Assembly (NCBI GenBank): GCA_947452555.1
Contig: CANGDH010000001.1
Location: forward strand, 434,001 to 498,000
Origin: Bacteroidota bacterium
GTDB lineage: Bacteria > Bacteroidota > Bacteroidia > Chitinophagales > Chitinophagaceae
Reading direction: 5' to 3'
DNA length: 64,000 nucleotides
How positions within the stretch are numbered: position 1 is the stretch's first letter; each line of letters opens with the position of its first letter. The translations under genes were made by a program, and so were the position numbers. The notes under the pieces are model-generated. The model was not told where the DNA came from, did no database searches, and saw nothing but the letters and a program-made list of their open reading frames with translations. Positions 7,462-15,778 of the stretch are shown one piece after another.

Positions 7462-10188
7462 GTGATACAATTAGGATACAAAAATAACATAAAATTCACC
7501 CCTAGTGTAGTTAATATTAGCTTTTTACTAATATTAACACTTGGTTTAATCTTTGTCAATACAGGATTTGCCCAATCAAATACGCAATTAAATAAGGCTG
7601 AATCTAAAAGTTCATTAAAGAATATTACAAAGCCATTAAAAAAGGACAGTTTATCTATAAAGAAAGACTATTCGGTTTTAATAAATGACAGTACAAAATC
7701 AGCTAAAGACAGCATTAACTCAATTTCTATACGATTTTCAAAAGACACATTAGAATCCCCGGTAATGTATAATGCAGATGATTCAGCATTGATGGATTTA
7801 GACACAAAGGAATTCTTTTTATATGGTAAAGCGAGGGTTGTAAACAAAAGTTCGCAGTTAGAAGCGGCTAATATTATTTATGACCAACAGAGTCAAAATA
7901 TTCGTGCATTTGGTGCCAAAGACACTTCTGGAAATCCAATGAGTAATCCCAAATTTACAGAAGCTGATATTGTCTCTTTAAATGATTCCATATTTTTTAA
8001 CATGAAAACTGGGAAGGGACTTACAAAAAATACCAATTTTCAACAAGGTGAAATTTATATCAATGCTACAGCGATGAAAAAAGTGAATAAGGACGAAGCA
8101 TTTGCTTGGAGAGCCAGATTCACCACATGTAATTTAGATGAGCCCCATTTTGCATTTAGAACAAATAAATTAAAAATTATTACAGATAAAATAGGAGTAG
8201 CTGGGCCAACTTTCCCTGAGTTTGAAGGTGTTCCATTTCCTATTGGTATTCCTTTTGGAATTTTCCCATTAACTAAAGGAAGACATTCTGGGATGATGGC
8301 TCCTGCATTTAGTTCTAGCGAAGATTTTGGTTTAGGATTTGAGGGTATTGGATATTATAAAGTTATCAATGATCATGTTGACGCTACAATAAGATCAAAC
8401 ATCTATTCTTATGGTGGTTGGAATATTAATTTAAATAGTAAATATATTCAGCGTTATAAATATTTAGGAAATTTCAATCTGTCCCTACAAAATACTAGAG
8501 CATTAAATAGAAATACAAGTATTTCTGAAGAATTTACAGGTGGAAGAACTTATATGATTAACTGGTCACATTCAATGGATTCAAGAGCATTGCCAGGAAC
8601 CAATTTCTCTGCCAACGTAAATTTCGGAAGTACTAAATACAATAAAAGTTTATTAAATAATCCATTTCAAAACTATCAAAATCAGATTAGTTCTTCTATA
8701 AGCTATAGTAAGTCTTGGAATAATAAGTACAATTTGTCTGTAAACTTAAATCATAACCAAAATAATAATTTAGGTTTAGTGAATTTGAATTTACCCTCTA
8801 TAAATTTTAACGCATTGACCATTTACCCATTCCAAAAAAAGGATCAGGTGGGTAGTGGGAAATGGTATGAAAAACTAGGTATTGGATATAATGGAAGCTT
8901 TCAAAACCAATTATCTTTTTATGACACTGCCTTTAATATGCAAAGGCTTCTTGATACTTTACAATGGGGTGCTACTCATGTTATTCCAATAAGTGTGTCA
9001 TTACCTACAGTTGGACCTTTTACAATTACGCCGGGTGTATCATTTGAAGAAAAATGGTTTGGCCAAGAGAATACTAAATCATGGAATTCTAAATTAAACA
9101 AAGTTGACACTACAATTAGTCGTGGTTTTTATAGAGCTCCTAAAGTAAGTTTTGGAATTGGCGCTGCTTCAAGAATATTCGGCACCTATAAATTCAAGGA
9201 TAGTTATGTAAAAGCGATAAGACATGAAATCAGACCTAGTTTATCCGTAAACTATACGCCTGACCTTGCTGCTGCTTATCATTATACTACGCAAATTGAC
9301 ACAAGTGGCAGAACTTATCGTTTTTCTAAATTTGACGGTGGTGGAATGGGTGGAGCATACTCAGAAGGAACATTTGGTGGTATGGGATTTGGAATAGATA
9401 ACTTATTAGAGATGAAAGTGAGAGATAAGGCAGATACGAGTGCAGAAGCATTTAAAAAAATTAAATTAATTGATGGCTTTGGGTTTACGTCTAATTATAA
9501 TTTTTTAGCGGATAGTTTTGCATTAGGTAATTTTAATTTTTATGCTAGAACTACTTTATTTGATAGGTTTAATATTAGCTCCACATTCACAGTTGACCCA
9601 TACGCTAATGACATCAAAGGATTTAGAGTTAATAAGTATGACATAGATCCAACAAAATTAAAATTCGGACATATGACAAGTGGAGGATTGTCATTCTCAA
9701 CTTCTTTTAGGAGTAAATCCAAGGACGATAAATCAAAGAAAGACAAAGTGATTCCTATAGATCCATTTATGACTCCGGACGAACAACAAAGACAATTACA
9801 ATATGTAAAAGCAAACCCAGCTGAATTTACAGACTTTGATATTCCATGGACTTTAACAATGTCCTATTCTTTTCAATTTACAAGAGTTATGAAGCCTGAT
9901 TATTCTGGATTTAAAACACAAACTTATTCTAGTTTAAATTTAAATGGAGACTTCAGCTTAACACCAAAATGGAAAGTGGGAGGTACTGGGTATATTGACA
10001 TTGCAAAAGCTAGTATACAACAAATGAGTTTGTTTATTACCCGCGAAATGCATTGTTGGCAATTATCTATTAACGTTACGCCAATTGGTATTTATAGGTC
10101 TTTCAGTATAACGGTGAATCCTAAGTCTGGTATACTAAGGGACTTAAGAATTAACAGAAGTAGAACTTTCTCTTCTTCCACTTATTAA
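7462..10188 (+). CDS. LptD-like outer-membrane LPS assembly protein
   Basis: About 908 residues. After a signal sequence (LILTLGLIFVNTGFAQS) comes an OstA-like region (about 100-240: LDTKEFFLYGKARVVNKSSQ, FTEADIVSLNDSIFFN) and a large C-terminal beta-barrel ending in an aromatic strand (SRTFSSSTY). The short MMAPAFSSSEDFGLGFEGIG segment after KGRHSG resembles LptD proteins, which insert LPS into the outer leaflet. No LptE gene is nearby. The start is uncertain: no ATG lies before the signal peptide. GTG at 7462 gives a normal signal peptide. TTG at 7414 is also in frame but would overlap the divergent amidase start and add a second hydrophobic segment. Confidence 0.82.
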   Translation: MIQLGYKNNIKFTPSVVNISFLLILTLGLIFVNTGFAQSNTQLNKAESKSSLKNITKPLKKDSLSIKKDYSVLINDSTKSAKDSINSISIRFSKDTLESPVMYNADDSALMDLDTKEFFLYGKARVVNKSSQLEAANIIYDQQSQNIRAFGAKDTSGNPMSNPKFTEADIVSLNDSIFFNMKTGKGLTKNTNFQQGEIYINATAMKKVNKDEAFAWRARFTTCNLDEPHFAFRTNKLKIITDKIGVAGPTFPEFEGVPFPIGIPFGIFPLTKGRHSGMMAPAFSSSEDFGLGFEGIGYYKVINDHVDATIRSNIYSYGGWNINLNSKYIQRYKYLGNFNLSLQNTRALNRNTSISEEFTGGRTYMINWSHSMDSRALPGTNFSANVNFGSTKYNKSLLNNPFQNYQNQISSSISYSKSWNNKYNLSVNLNHNQNNNLGLVNLNLPSINFNALTIYPFQKKDQVGSGKWYEKLGIGYNGSFQNQLSFYDTAFNMQRLLDTLQWGATHVIPISVSLPTVGPFTITPGVSFEEKWFGQENTKSWNSKLNKVDTTISRGFYRAPKVSFGIGAASRIFGTYKFKDSYVKAIRHEIRPSLSVNYTPDLAAAYHYTTQIDTSGRTYRFSKFDGGGMGGAYSEGTFGGMGFGIDNLLEMKVRDKADTSAEAFKKIKLIDGFGFTSNYNFLADSFALGNFNFYARTTLFDRFNISSTFTVDPYANDIKGFRVNKYDIDPTKLKFGHMTSGGLSFSTSFRSKSKDDKSKKDKVIPIDPFMTPDEQQRQLQYVKANPAEFTDFDIPWTLTMSYSFQFTRVMKPDYSGFKTQTYSSLNLNGDFSLTPKWKVGGTGYIDIAKASIQQMSLFITREMHCWQLSINVTPIGIYRSFSITVNPKSGILRDLRINRSRTFSSSTY

Positions 10189-10236
10189 TTCAACTGCTTC
10201 ATTATTTTGTACTTCTTAAATTAATTTTAGTAATCA

Positions 10237-10974
10237 TTACTTATTATTAATTAGATAATGATTAGACATAGTATCAAATACTAGTTTCTTTAATGATGAA
10301 GAAGTATGTCCTTGTGGGTAAATAGCTGGAAGAATATCCATTTGTATTTTACCTGGAGTAAAATACATTACAGGTTTTGCAGGTAATATTTTTTTTGTAT
10401 TTAATAGAATTACAGGAATAATAGGCTTTTGTGTATCAATAGATAATTTAAATGCACCATCATAAAATGACTTTAAAGGGGCACTAGTTCTATTTCTCGT
10501 ACCTTCTGGATATATTAACATATCAAGGCCATTATTCAATACTTGTCTCATTTTATCAAAACTTTCACGACGGCTTCTGTCATTTGACCTATCAACTAAT
10601 ACAGAACCAAAAGAGTAAATCCATCCAAATAAAGGAACATATGCAAATGCTTTTTTTGCAATAGTTTTATTCGCTCTAGGTAAAAAAGGGAAACTAATAG
10701 GTATGTCAATAAGACTATTGTGATTACATACTACAATAGCATTTTCAGTTTGTTTAAAAACAGACTTCCCTGTAACTTTAAAAGTACATCCAGATAAGGT
10801 TAGAAAGATAAACATCCAAACACGAGAAACTAAACGATGCCATCTTGTTTTTTGCGGTTCAGGTAAAAAAAAACAGATTAAATAAAACCATAAAAAAATG
10901 AACATGGTTGAAGCAAAAACGAATAATGCCCAAAAGGCAAGTAACCTAGCAAAAATATTTTTAATCAATTTCAT
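10237..10974 (-). CDS. plsC: 1-acyl-sn-glycerol-3-phosphate acyltransferase
   Basis: The 245-residue inner-membrane enzyme acylates lysophosphatidic acid to phosphatidic acid in phospholipid synthesis. An N-terminal membrane segment (about 10-38) precedes the acyltransferase domain with the catalytic NHxxxxD box (NHNSLID, His85 and Asp90) and the substrate-binding motif PEGTR (156-160). Length and motif spacing fit the PlsC family. Its start lies 3 bases after the ung stop, so it is the last gene of a minus-strand run. Related acyltransferases can act on ornithine lipids; the assignment to phosphatidate synthesis is by family. Confidence 0.9.
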   Translation of the reverse strand: MKLIKNIFARLLAFWALFVFASTMFIFLWFYLICFFLPEPQKTRWHRLVSRVWMFIFLTLSGCTFKVTGKSVFKQTENAIVVCNHNSLIDIPISFPFLPRANKTIAKKAFAYVPLFGWIYSFGSVLVDRSNDRSRRESFDKMRQVLNNGLDMLIYPEGTRNRTSAPLKSFYDGAFKLSIDTQKPIIPVILLNTKKILPAKPVMYFTPGKIQMDILPAIYPQGHTSSSLKKLVFDTMSNHYLINNK

Positions 10975-10977
10975 ATA

Positions 10978-11649
10978 CTATGGCGTCCAATTTATTGGGT
11001 TTTTATTATGTTGAACTAAATATTCATTAGTTGCACTAAAATGTTTGCATCCAAAAAATCCATTATGTGCACTTAATGGTGAAGGGTGGGGTGCTTTTAA
11101 AATTTTATGTTTACTAGCATCTATCAAAATTTGTTTTTGTACTGCAAAATTACCCCATAAAAGGAAAACAAGTCTAGATTTATCTTTGGATAACATTTTT
11201 ATTACATCGTCTGTAAATTGAATCCATCCGATTTTAGCATGACTACCTGGTTCATCAGCTCTTACAGTCAATGCAGCATTTAATAACAAGACACCTTGAT
11301 TTGCCCATCCTGTTAAATCACCAGAAACAGGAATTGGCATTCCAATATCCTTATTCAATTCTTTATAAATATTTTTTAGAGATGGAGGTGGTTTAACGCC
11401 TTTGGGAACAGAAAAACTAAGCCCCATTGCTTGATCAGGATTATGATAAGGGTCTTGACCTAAAATAACCACTTTTAATTGATCAAAAGGAGTTTGGTTG
11501 AAGGCATTAAATATGAGGGAACCTTTGGGATAAATAGTCCTTTTTAACTCCTTCTCTGCCTTTAAATGACCAACAATTTGTTTAAAATATGCTTTATCAA
11601 ATAGAGGCGAAAGTACTTCTTTCCAACTTGCATCTATTTTTACTTCCAT
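10978..11649 (-). CDS. ung: uracil-DNA glycosylase, family 1
   Basis: The 223-residue cytoplasmic enzyme removes uracil from DNA and starts base-excision repair. The water-activating loop GQDPYHNP (64-71, catalytic Asp66), the stretch GLSFSVPKG, and the DNA-intercalation loop HPSPLSAHNGFFG are all present. Full length for the family. It is tightly placed between the isoprenoid-synthase-like gene (24 bases upstream) and plsC (3 bases downstream), so co-transcription is likely without functional connection. Confidence 0.98.
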   Translation of the reverse strand: MEVKIDASWKEVLSPLFDKAYFKQIVGHLKAEKELKRTIYPKGSLIFNAFNQTPFDQLKVVILGQDPYHNPDQAMGLSFSVPKGVKPPPSLKNIYKELNKDIGMPIPVSGDLTGWANQGVLLLNAALTVRADEPGSHAKIGWIQFTDDVIKMLSKDKSRLVFLLWGNFAVQKQILIDASKHKILKAPHPSPLSAHNGFFGCKHFSATNEYLVQHNKNPINWTP

Positions 11650-11673
11650 AGTTACTAAATTACAGCTTTAAAA

Positions 11674-12660
11674 TTAATTGTTGGCAATTCGGTAACTATG
11701 TTTTAAGAGTTTAATGATGTTAATTGGGTTTTCCATATCAATTATCAATTGCTTTCTTTCTAATAAACGTAAGTTAGGTAATTGCTTATTTTTATTTTGA
11801 ATTTTTGCAAGATTGTCTAATGCTATATACCCAAATGCTGGAATAATAGACAGTTGTATTAATAATTTCTGCTTTTTTGAGTCAACATATGCTAAATCTT
11901 TGAGACTTTTTTTAAATAAATCTACTTGGTTATCAAACAGTTTTTTTGCTGTAATATAGGAATCAGTCCTATTTGCAAAAGTGTAAATATTTTCCTGGTT
12001 ATCTTTGTAAATATCAAATAAATCATTAGTCATTTGAATTACACCACCTAAATTATACCAACAATCATCCATAAGTTTTGAGCTATTTAAGTTCAAATAA
12101 TGTCTGCACATTAATAAACTATATCCACCTTTTCTTTTTGTAATTGACATAATTTCGTCAATAGATATGTTTTTATCAAATTGTATTAAAGAGTCTTTTT
12201 GGGCTTTATGAATATTTTTTAAAACTTCTTTATATTTTTGAATATCATTTACTCTATTAAGTAATTTTAAATGAATAGTAGCTAATAATTTTTCTTTGGA
12301 ATTATTCTGGTTTACTTTTTCCGGACTCTCAAAAAGTGTATCAAGCTCCGACGCTGTTAATAATTTTTGATCTACTAAATCATCATACAGTCCTGACATA
12401 ATAAAATAATATTTATTACTTAATTGTTCATATTCATTTGTATTTCGTCCATATAATCCTGTAAAATTATCATTTATAAAAAATTGTTGAATACTTTGAA
12501 ATTTTGCAGCTTTTTTAATTGCATCATTTTCTAATTTTACATCATTTTTGGCTTCTATATAATTTATGAATTGCACACCTTTCTTTTCTGTTTTTTTCAA
12601 ACAAAAAAAAGATCTCAAAACTAAGTGAATATTATAAAAGATAAACTTTAAAAAAAACAT
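11674..12660 (-). CDS. class I isoprenoid-synthase-fold protein, substrate unknown
   Basis: A 328-residue, strongly alpha-helical protein without signal peptide. It carries two acidic motifs about 120 residues apart: DDLVD (93-97), matching the aspartate-rich DDxxD of class I terpene and prenyl synthases, and NDLFDIYKD (212-220), which resembles the second metal-binding motif of squalene/phytoene-synthase-like enzymes and sits in GGVIQMTNDLFD. A basic patch ITKRKGGYS (173-181) precedes it. These suggest Mg-dependent binding of a prenyl diphosphate. Overall similarity to known phytoene synthases is low and no carotenoid genes are nearby, so the reaction is unknown. It lies between the DUF3570 gene and ung. 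A short hydrophobic N-terminus (residues 2-20) may tie it to the membrane. Confidence 0.6.
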   Translation of the reverse strand: MFFLKFIFYNIHLVLRSFFCLKKTEKKGVQFINYIEAKNDVKLENDAIKKAAKFQSIQQFFINDNFTGLYGRNTNEYEQLSNKYYFIMSGLYDDLVDQKLLTASELDTLFESPEKVNQNNSKEKLLATIHLKLLNRVNDIQKYKEVLKNIHKAQKDSLIQFDKNISIDEIMSITKRKGGYSLLMCRHYLNLNSSKLMDDCWYNLGGVIQMTNDLFDIYKDNQENIYTFANRTDSYITAKKLFDNQVDLFKKSLKDLAYVDSKKQKLLIQLSIIPAFGYIALDNLAKIQNKNKQLPNLRLLERKQLIIDMENPINIIKLLKHSYRIANN

Positions 12661-12711
12661 AATGATTAAAATTATTATATTTAAGTCATATTGATAATAT
12701 AAATTTTATAT

Positions 12712-13980
12712 TTATTTTAATGTAAAGTGAAAACTAATTACGTTTGAATTTAAATCTGTGGTTTGTGTATAGTGTCCTATTCTTATTTCCATTGCTGACA
12801 AAAATGATTCATTAAAACCATTAGGTGGCGCAATTCTAATATTGGCGCCCATAAAATGACTATTAAATGCAGAAGATGCATAGTTACTAGTAAAGTATTG
12901 TTCTGTTGCTGTATGGGTAGCATAGGGTGAAAAGTACTTCGTAGCAGTTTGTGTATAATATCTATAAAATGGAGCAACGGAAAAGAAAGGAGTGAATTTA
13001 TATGGAATTTCAATACTAGCAGTATGTGAGGTAAGTCCCCAGTTGTCTGTGTAGTAACGGTAATAAGATTTCACAATTACATTGTCTCCAAGAAAATAAT
13101 TGAACCTTAAACCAATTGGTATTTTAGTTCTTGTAGATGGTAAATTCTCTATATGAACAGACATATCTTTAAAATAGACTCTGTGAAATGGCAAACCTAA
13201 ATAGCCATCTTGCTTTACTAAATCTAATAAAACTGCAAACTGAGCCTCTTTATTAATTATTTGAGCGAAAGTAAATGAGCCAGTGTAAGTATTCCTTGGA
13301 GTACTTGGAATTGTAATTTCATTATAAGAGCTTCCGCCACTATAATATCCACCTGAGCTACTTGCATTCGTTTTGATGATATTTTGTTCATATGGAGTAA
13401 TCCCTGCGGTAGTAGTTGTAGGAATTAATTCTGAAGGATAGATCAATTTAACTTGGTCAAAATAAGCGGATCCTTTAAAAGTAAATTCACCTCCATATTT
13501 ATTTTTAAAACCCACATGTGCGTCTAATGCGTAGGATTTGTAATTGTATTCATTTGAAATGTAAGTACCTACACCAAATTCAGTTCCTTTCGCTTCATTT
13601 TCTACTGTCCAATTTAAAGATGGATAAACTCTATTACCATCTGCAGAAGAAGCTCCTGTTGCAGAGACATATTTTTGTGAAGCAGCCGTATGATGATCGA
13701 CTCCCAATCCTGCTAAAATAGTATGCTTAAGACCAGTTTCACCATATCCAACTAATTTTAATTCCAACATATTTGCAAAATCAGTAACTTTTTCGGATCC
13801 AATTCCACCAGTAACAGCGGAGTGATTTCCGTTTTGGTTATAATAGCTTGTAACTAAGTTAACTTCTTCTAATTTTAATTTCTTTGATTTGAAACTAGTG
13901 TTAAAATGTTCTGAAATTTGTCCAAACGAATTTAAAAAGAATAAATAGAGACCAAAAACTGTAAGAGATATTTTTTTCAT
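12712..13980 (-). CDS. DUF3570 family outer-membrane-like protein
   Basis: The 422-residue protein has a signal peptide ending near SFGQ (about residue 21) and a body of alternating amphipathic strands rich in Tyr, Ser and Thr, ending FHFTLK, which suggests a beta-barrel in the outer membrane. It looks like the DUF3570 family (NLVTSYYNQNGNHSAVTGGIG and the GVDHHTAAS region). The function is unknown. DUF3570 genes usually sit with DUF4266, ApbE and a thioredoxin, as here, and a role as export or electron-transfer partner is inferred from that context only. It starts 51 bases after the DUF4266 stop. Confidence 0.8.
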   Translation of the reverse strand: MKKISLTVFGLYLFFLNSFGQISEHFNTSFKSKKLKLEEVNLVTSYYNQNGNHSAVTGGIGSEKVTDFANMLELKLVGYGETGLKHTILAGLGVDHHTAASQKYVSATGASSADGNRVYPSLNWTVENEAKGTEFGVGTYISNEYNYKSYALDAHVGFKNKYGGEFTFKGSAYFDQVKLIYPSELIPTTTTAGITPYEQNIIKTNASSSGGYYSGGSSYNEITIPSTPRNTYTGSFTFAQIINKEAQFAVLLDLVKQDGYLGLPFHRVYFKDMSVHIENLPSTRTKIPIGLRFNYFLGDNVIVKSYYRYYTDNWGLTSHTASIEIPYKFTPFFSVAPFYRYYTQTATKYFSPYATHTATEQYFTSNYASSAFNSHFMGANIRIAPPNGFNESFLSAMEIRIGHYTQTTDLNSNVISFHFTLK

Positions 13981-14030
13981 CTAATAATAATAAGAGGGTA
14001 GTTTTAAAATTTATTTGACTGTTTTTGTGT

Positions 14031-14249
14031 CTAATTACAGCCACAACCTCCTCCAGTTTTTCCTCCATTAGCTCCTGAAGCACCTTCTTTGTATGACATA
14101 AAATTTAATTCATTTTTTTCAACTCGTCTTGTTGATAATGCCATTTCCGAATCATTCAATTTACTCTTTTGATATTCTTTTACAGTTTCGCAAGAACTTG
14201 CAAATAAAATGGTTGCAAAAGAAGATAAGAATAGATAGATTTTTTTCAT
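14031..14249 (-). CDS. DUF4266 small lipoprotein with Gly/Cys tail
   Basis: A 72-residue predicted lipoprotein: hydrophobic N-terminus, lipobox-like FASSC with Cys20, then a charged segment and a C-terminal tail GKTGGGCGCN. The tail puts two cysteines (CGC) at the extreme end after a glycine run, which suggests metal or thiol chemistry outside the cytoplasm. Just before it is KEGASGANGG, which is similar to the ApbE flavinylation motif (Dxx[ST]GA[ST]) but ends in Asn where the FMN-bearing Ser or Thr would be. The gene follows apbE by 6 bases and precedes DUF3570. The conserved tail and neighbourhood support DUF4266; its role is unknown. Confidence 0.8.
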   Translation of the reverse strand: MKKIYLFLSSFATILFASSCETVKEYQKSKLNDSEMALSTRRVEKNELNFMSYKEGASGANGGKTGGGCGCN

Positions 14250-14255
14250 GAATAT

Positions 14256-15191
14256 TTATTTAGTAAGTTTTATATTGTTGCTTGTGAATAATTGATTTTC
14301 ATCGTCAATTAAGATAGCTTCCATATCATTAATTTGATTAATCATATCTAATCCAGCGTTTATTCCCATTATCATTACAGGGGTAGCCATAGCATCTGCT
14401 AATTCTGCATTGTTTGTTATTATAGTTACGCTTTTAATGCCACTTATTGGTAAGCCTGTTTTGGGGTTTATAGTGTGTGCATACTTGACACCATCAATTA
14501 GAATAAACTTTTCATAATTCCCTGAAGTGGCAATAGACATTTCACTCACATTCATATAGGAGAAAACAGATTTTGCATATTCAGGATGTACAATTCCAAT
14601 TGTCCATTTATCTCCATTGGGTTGTGTACCCCAGGTAGTTAAATCTCCTGAAGCATTTACTACACCACTTAACACTCCAGCATTTTTTAGAATCATTTTT
14701 GCACGCTCTGCTGCATACCCCTTCCCAATTCCCCCAAACCCAATTCGCATACCTTTTTCCTTCAAAAAAACAGTTTGATTTTCTTTGTCTATAATGATAT
14801 TTTTAAAATTAATAAGTTTGACTTTTTCTTTTGCAAGTTCTCTAGAAGGTAAACTAGTCATTGTAGTATCAAAATTCCATAATGAATTATCAATAGAGCC
14901 ATAGGATAAGTCAAAAGCACCCTGAGTTACATTAGATATTCGATTTGCTCTTTCAATCAAATCAATAATTTCTAGACTTACTTTAATAGGAGAAATTCCT
15001 GCATTTTGATTAATTAAGTTTGTCTCACTATTTGGGGAGAAGGTTGTGAGTTTTGTTTCAATTCTTTTAATCACTTGAACAGCTTCTGCTATCCTTTCGT
15101 TTGCCCACATTTCATTTGTGCCCACTAATGTAATTTCAAAGTGGTTTCCCATGAGTTTCATGGATTGTTTAAATAGGGTAGGAGATTCCAA
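14256..15191 (-). CDS. apbE: FAD:protein FMN transferase (ApbE family)
   Basis: The 311-residue ApbE-type enzyme attaches FMN from FAD covalently to Ser or Thr of target redox proteins. Visible motifs are TKLTTFSPNSE, QGAFDLSYG, GFGGIGKGYAAERA, the NASGDLTTWG segment and KYAHTINPKTGLP with the metal-binding HTINPKTG. The start is TTG at 15189-15191, three codons after the thioredoxin stop and in the same reading frame; ATG at 15161 is the next option but would cut the first strand. No signal peptide or lipobox is visible, unusual for ApbE, which normally works in the periplasm. Neighbours are thioredoxin upstream and DUF4266 downstream. Confidence 0.9.
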   Translation of the reverse strand: MESPTLFKQSMKLMGNHFEITLVGTNEMWANERIAEAVQVIKRIETKLTTFSPNSETNLINQNAGISPIKVSLEIIDLIERANRISNVTQGAFDLSYGSIDNSLWNFDTTMTSLPSRELAKEKVKLINFKNIIIDKENQTVFLKEKGMRIGFGGIGKGYAAERAKMILKNAGVLSGVVNASGDLTTWGTQPNGDKWTIGIVHPEYAKSVFSYMNVSEMSIATSGNYEKFILIDGVKYAHTINPKTGLPISGIKSVTIITNNAELADAMATPVMIMGINAGLDMINQINDMEAILIDDENQLFTSNNIKLTK

Positions 15192-15200
15192 ATTTATATT

Positions 15201-15626
15201 TTAATGTATATTATTTTTTATATCTTCTATGAAATCTTCTTTTGATACGGGGAATCCTGTCCAGGCCTTAATAACTTTTCCATCTGTGTTAATTAAAACA
15301 GTTAAAGGAAAGTCACCTTGAACATTATATTTTTCAGCAAGTTCTTCATTCAATTTCTGCTGTACTTTAGTTAACTGATTTTTTTTTGATCTTGGGAAAT
15401 CTGCATTAACTAAAATCAAATGATCTGTTGCAAGGTTGTTAAATTCATCCATTGTAAAAACGTCTTTGTGTAATTTAATACATGGACCACACCAGTCGGA
15501 TCCCGAAAAATTTAGTAAAACTATTTTATGTTCTAATTTGGCTAATTCAAATGCGTCCTTATAATTAGTATTCCAATTTGGGGTGTTAAAATTCAGTAAT
15601 AAGAATAACGAAATAAATAATTTCAT
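15201..15626 (-). CDS. secreted thioredoxin-family protein
   Basis: The 141-residue thioredoxin fold has a short N-terminal hydrophobic leader (MKLFISLFLLLNF) and the active site WCGPC (Cys46, Cys49) in FSGSDWCGPCIKLHKDVF. The sequence resembles periplasmic disulfide-reducing thioredoxins of the DUF255/thioredoxin_7 type. It opens the thioredoxin-apbE-DUF4266-DUF3570 run; a role in keeping the two C-terminal cysteines of the DUF4266 lipoprotein reduced is an attractive but untested inference. Its TAA stop is followed, in the same frame, by AAT ATA AAT and the TTG start of apbE. Confidence 0.88.
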   Translation of the reverse strand: MKLFISLFLLLNFNTPNWNTNYKDAFELAKLEHKIVLLNFSGSDWCGPCIKLHKDVFTMDEFNNLATDHLILVNADFPRSKKNQLTKVQQKLNEELAEKYNVQGDFPLTVLINTDGKVIKAWTGFPVSKEDFIEDIKNNIH

Positions 15627-15740
15627 AAATTGATGTTATAACTGCTAAGTTAAAACTTAAATATTATGCTTTTAAACATTTAACACTATTATAGTATACT
15701 TAAGGGATTCTTAAGGCTATTGATTCCTATTTTAGATTAA

Positions 15741-15778
15741 ATACTTATTATTGTAGTCAATTTTACAATAATAAGTAT
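15741..15778. promoter_or_regulatory. 15-bp perfect inverted repeat covering the start of the ferric-reductase-like gene
   Basis: ATACTTATTATTGTA (15741-15755) and TACAATAATAAGTAT (15764-15778) are exact reverse complements around an 8-base loop. The right arm includes the first two bases of the ATG at 15777. As RNA this would be a stem that hides the start codon; as DNA it could be an operator between the divergent thioredoxin/apbE run and the membrane gene. Confidence 0.75.

Noticed and set aside
14040..14090. DUF4266 as a confirmed flavinylated substrate of ApbE
   Set aside because: The motif-like GASGAN ends in Asn where the FMN-bearing Ser or Thr should be, so this was kept as a question and not called.
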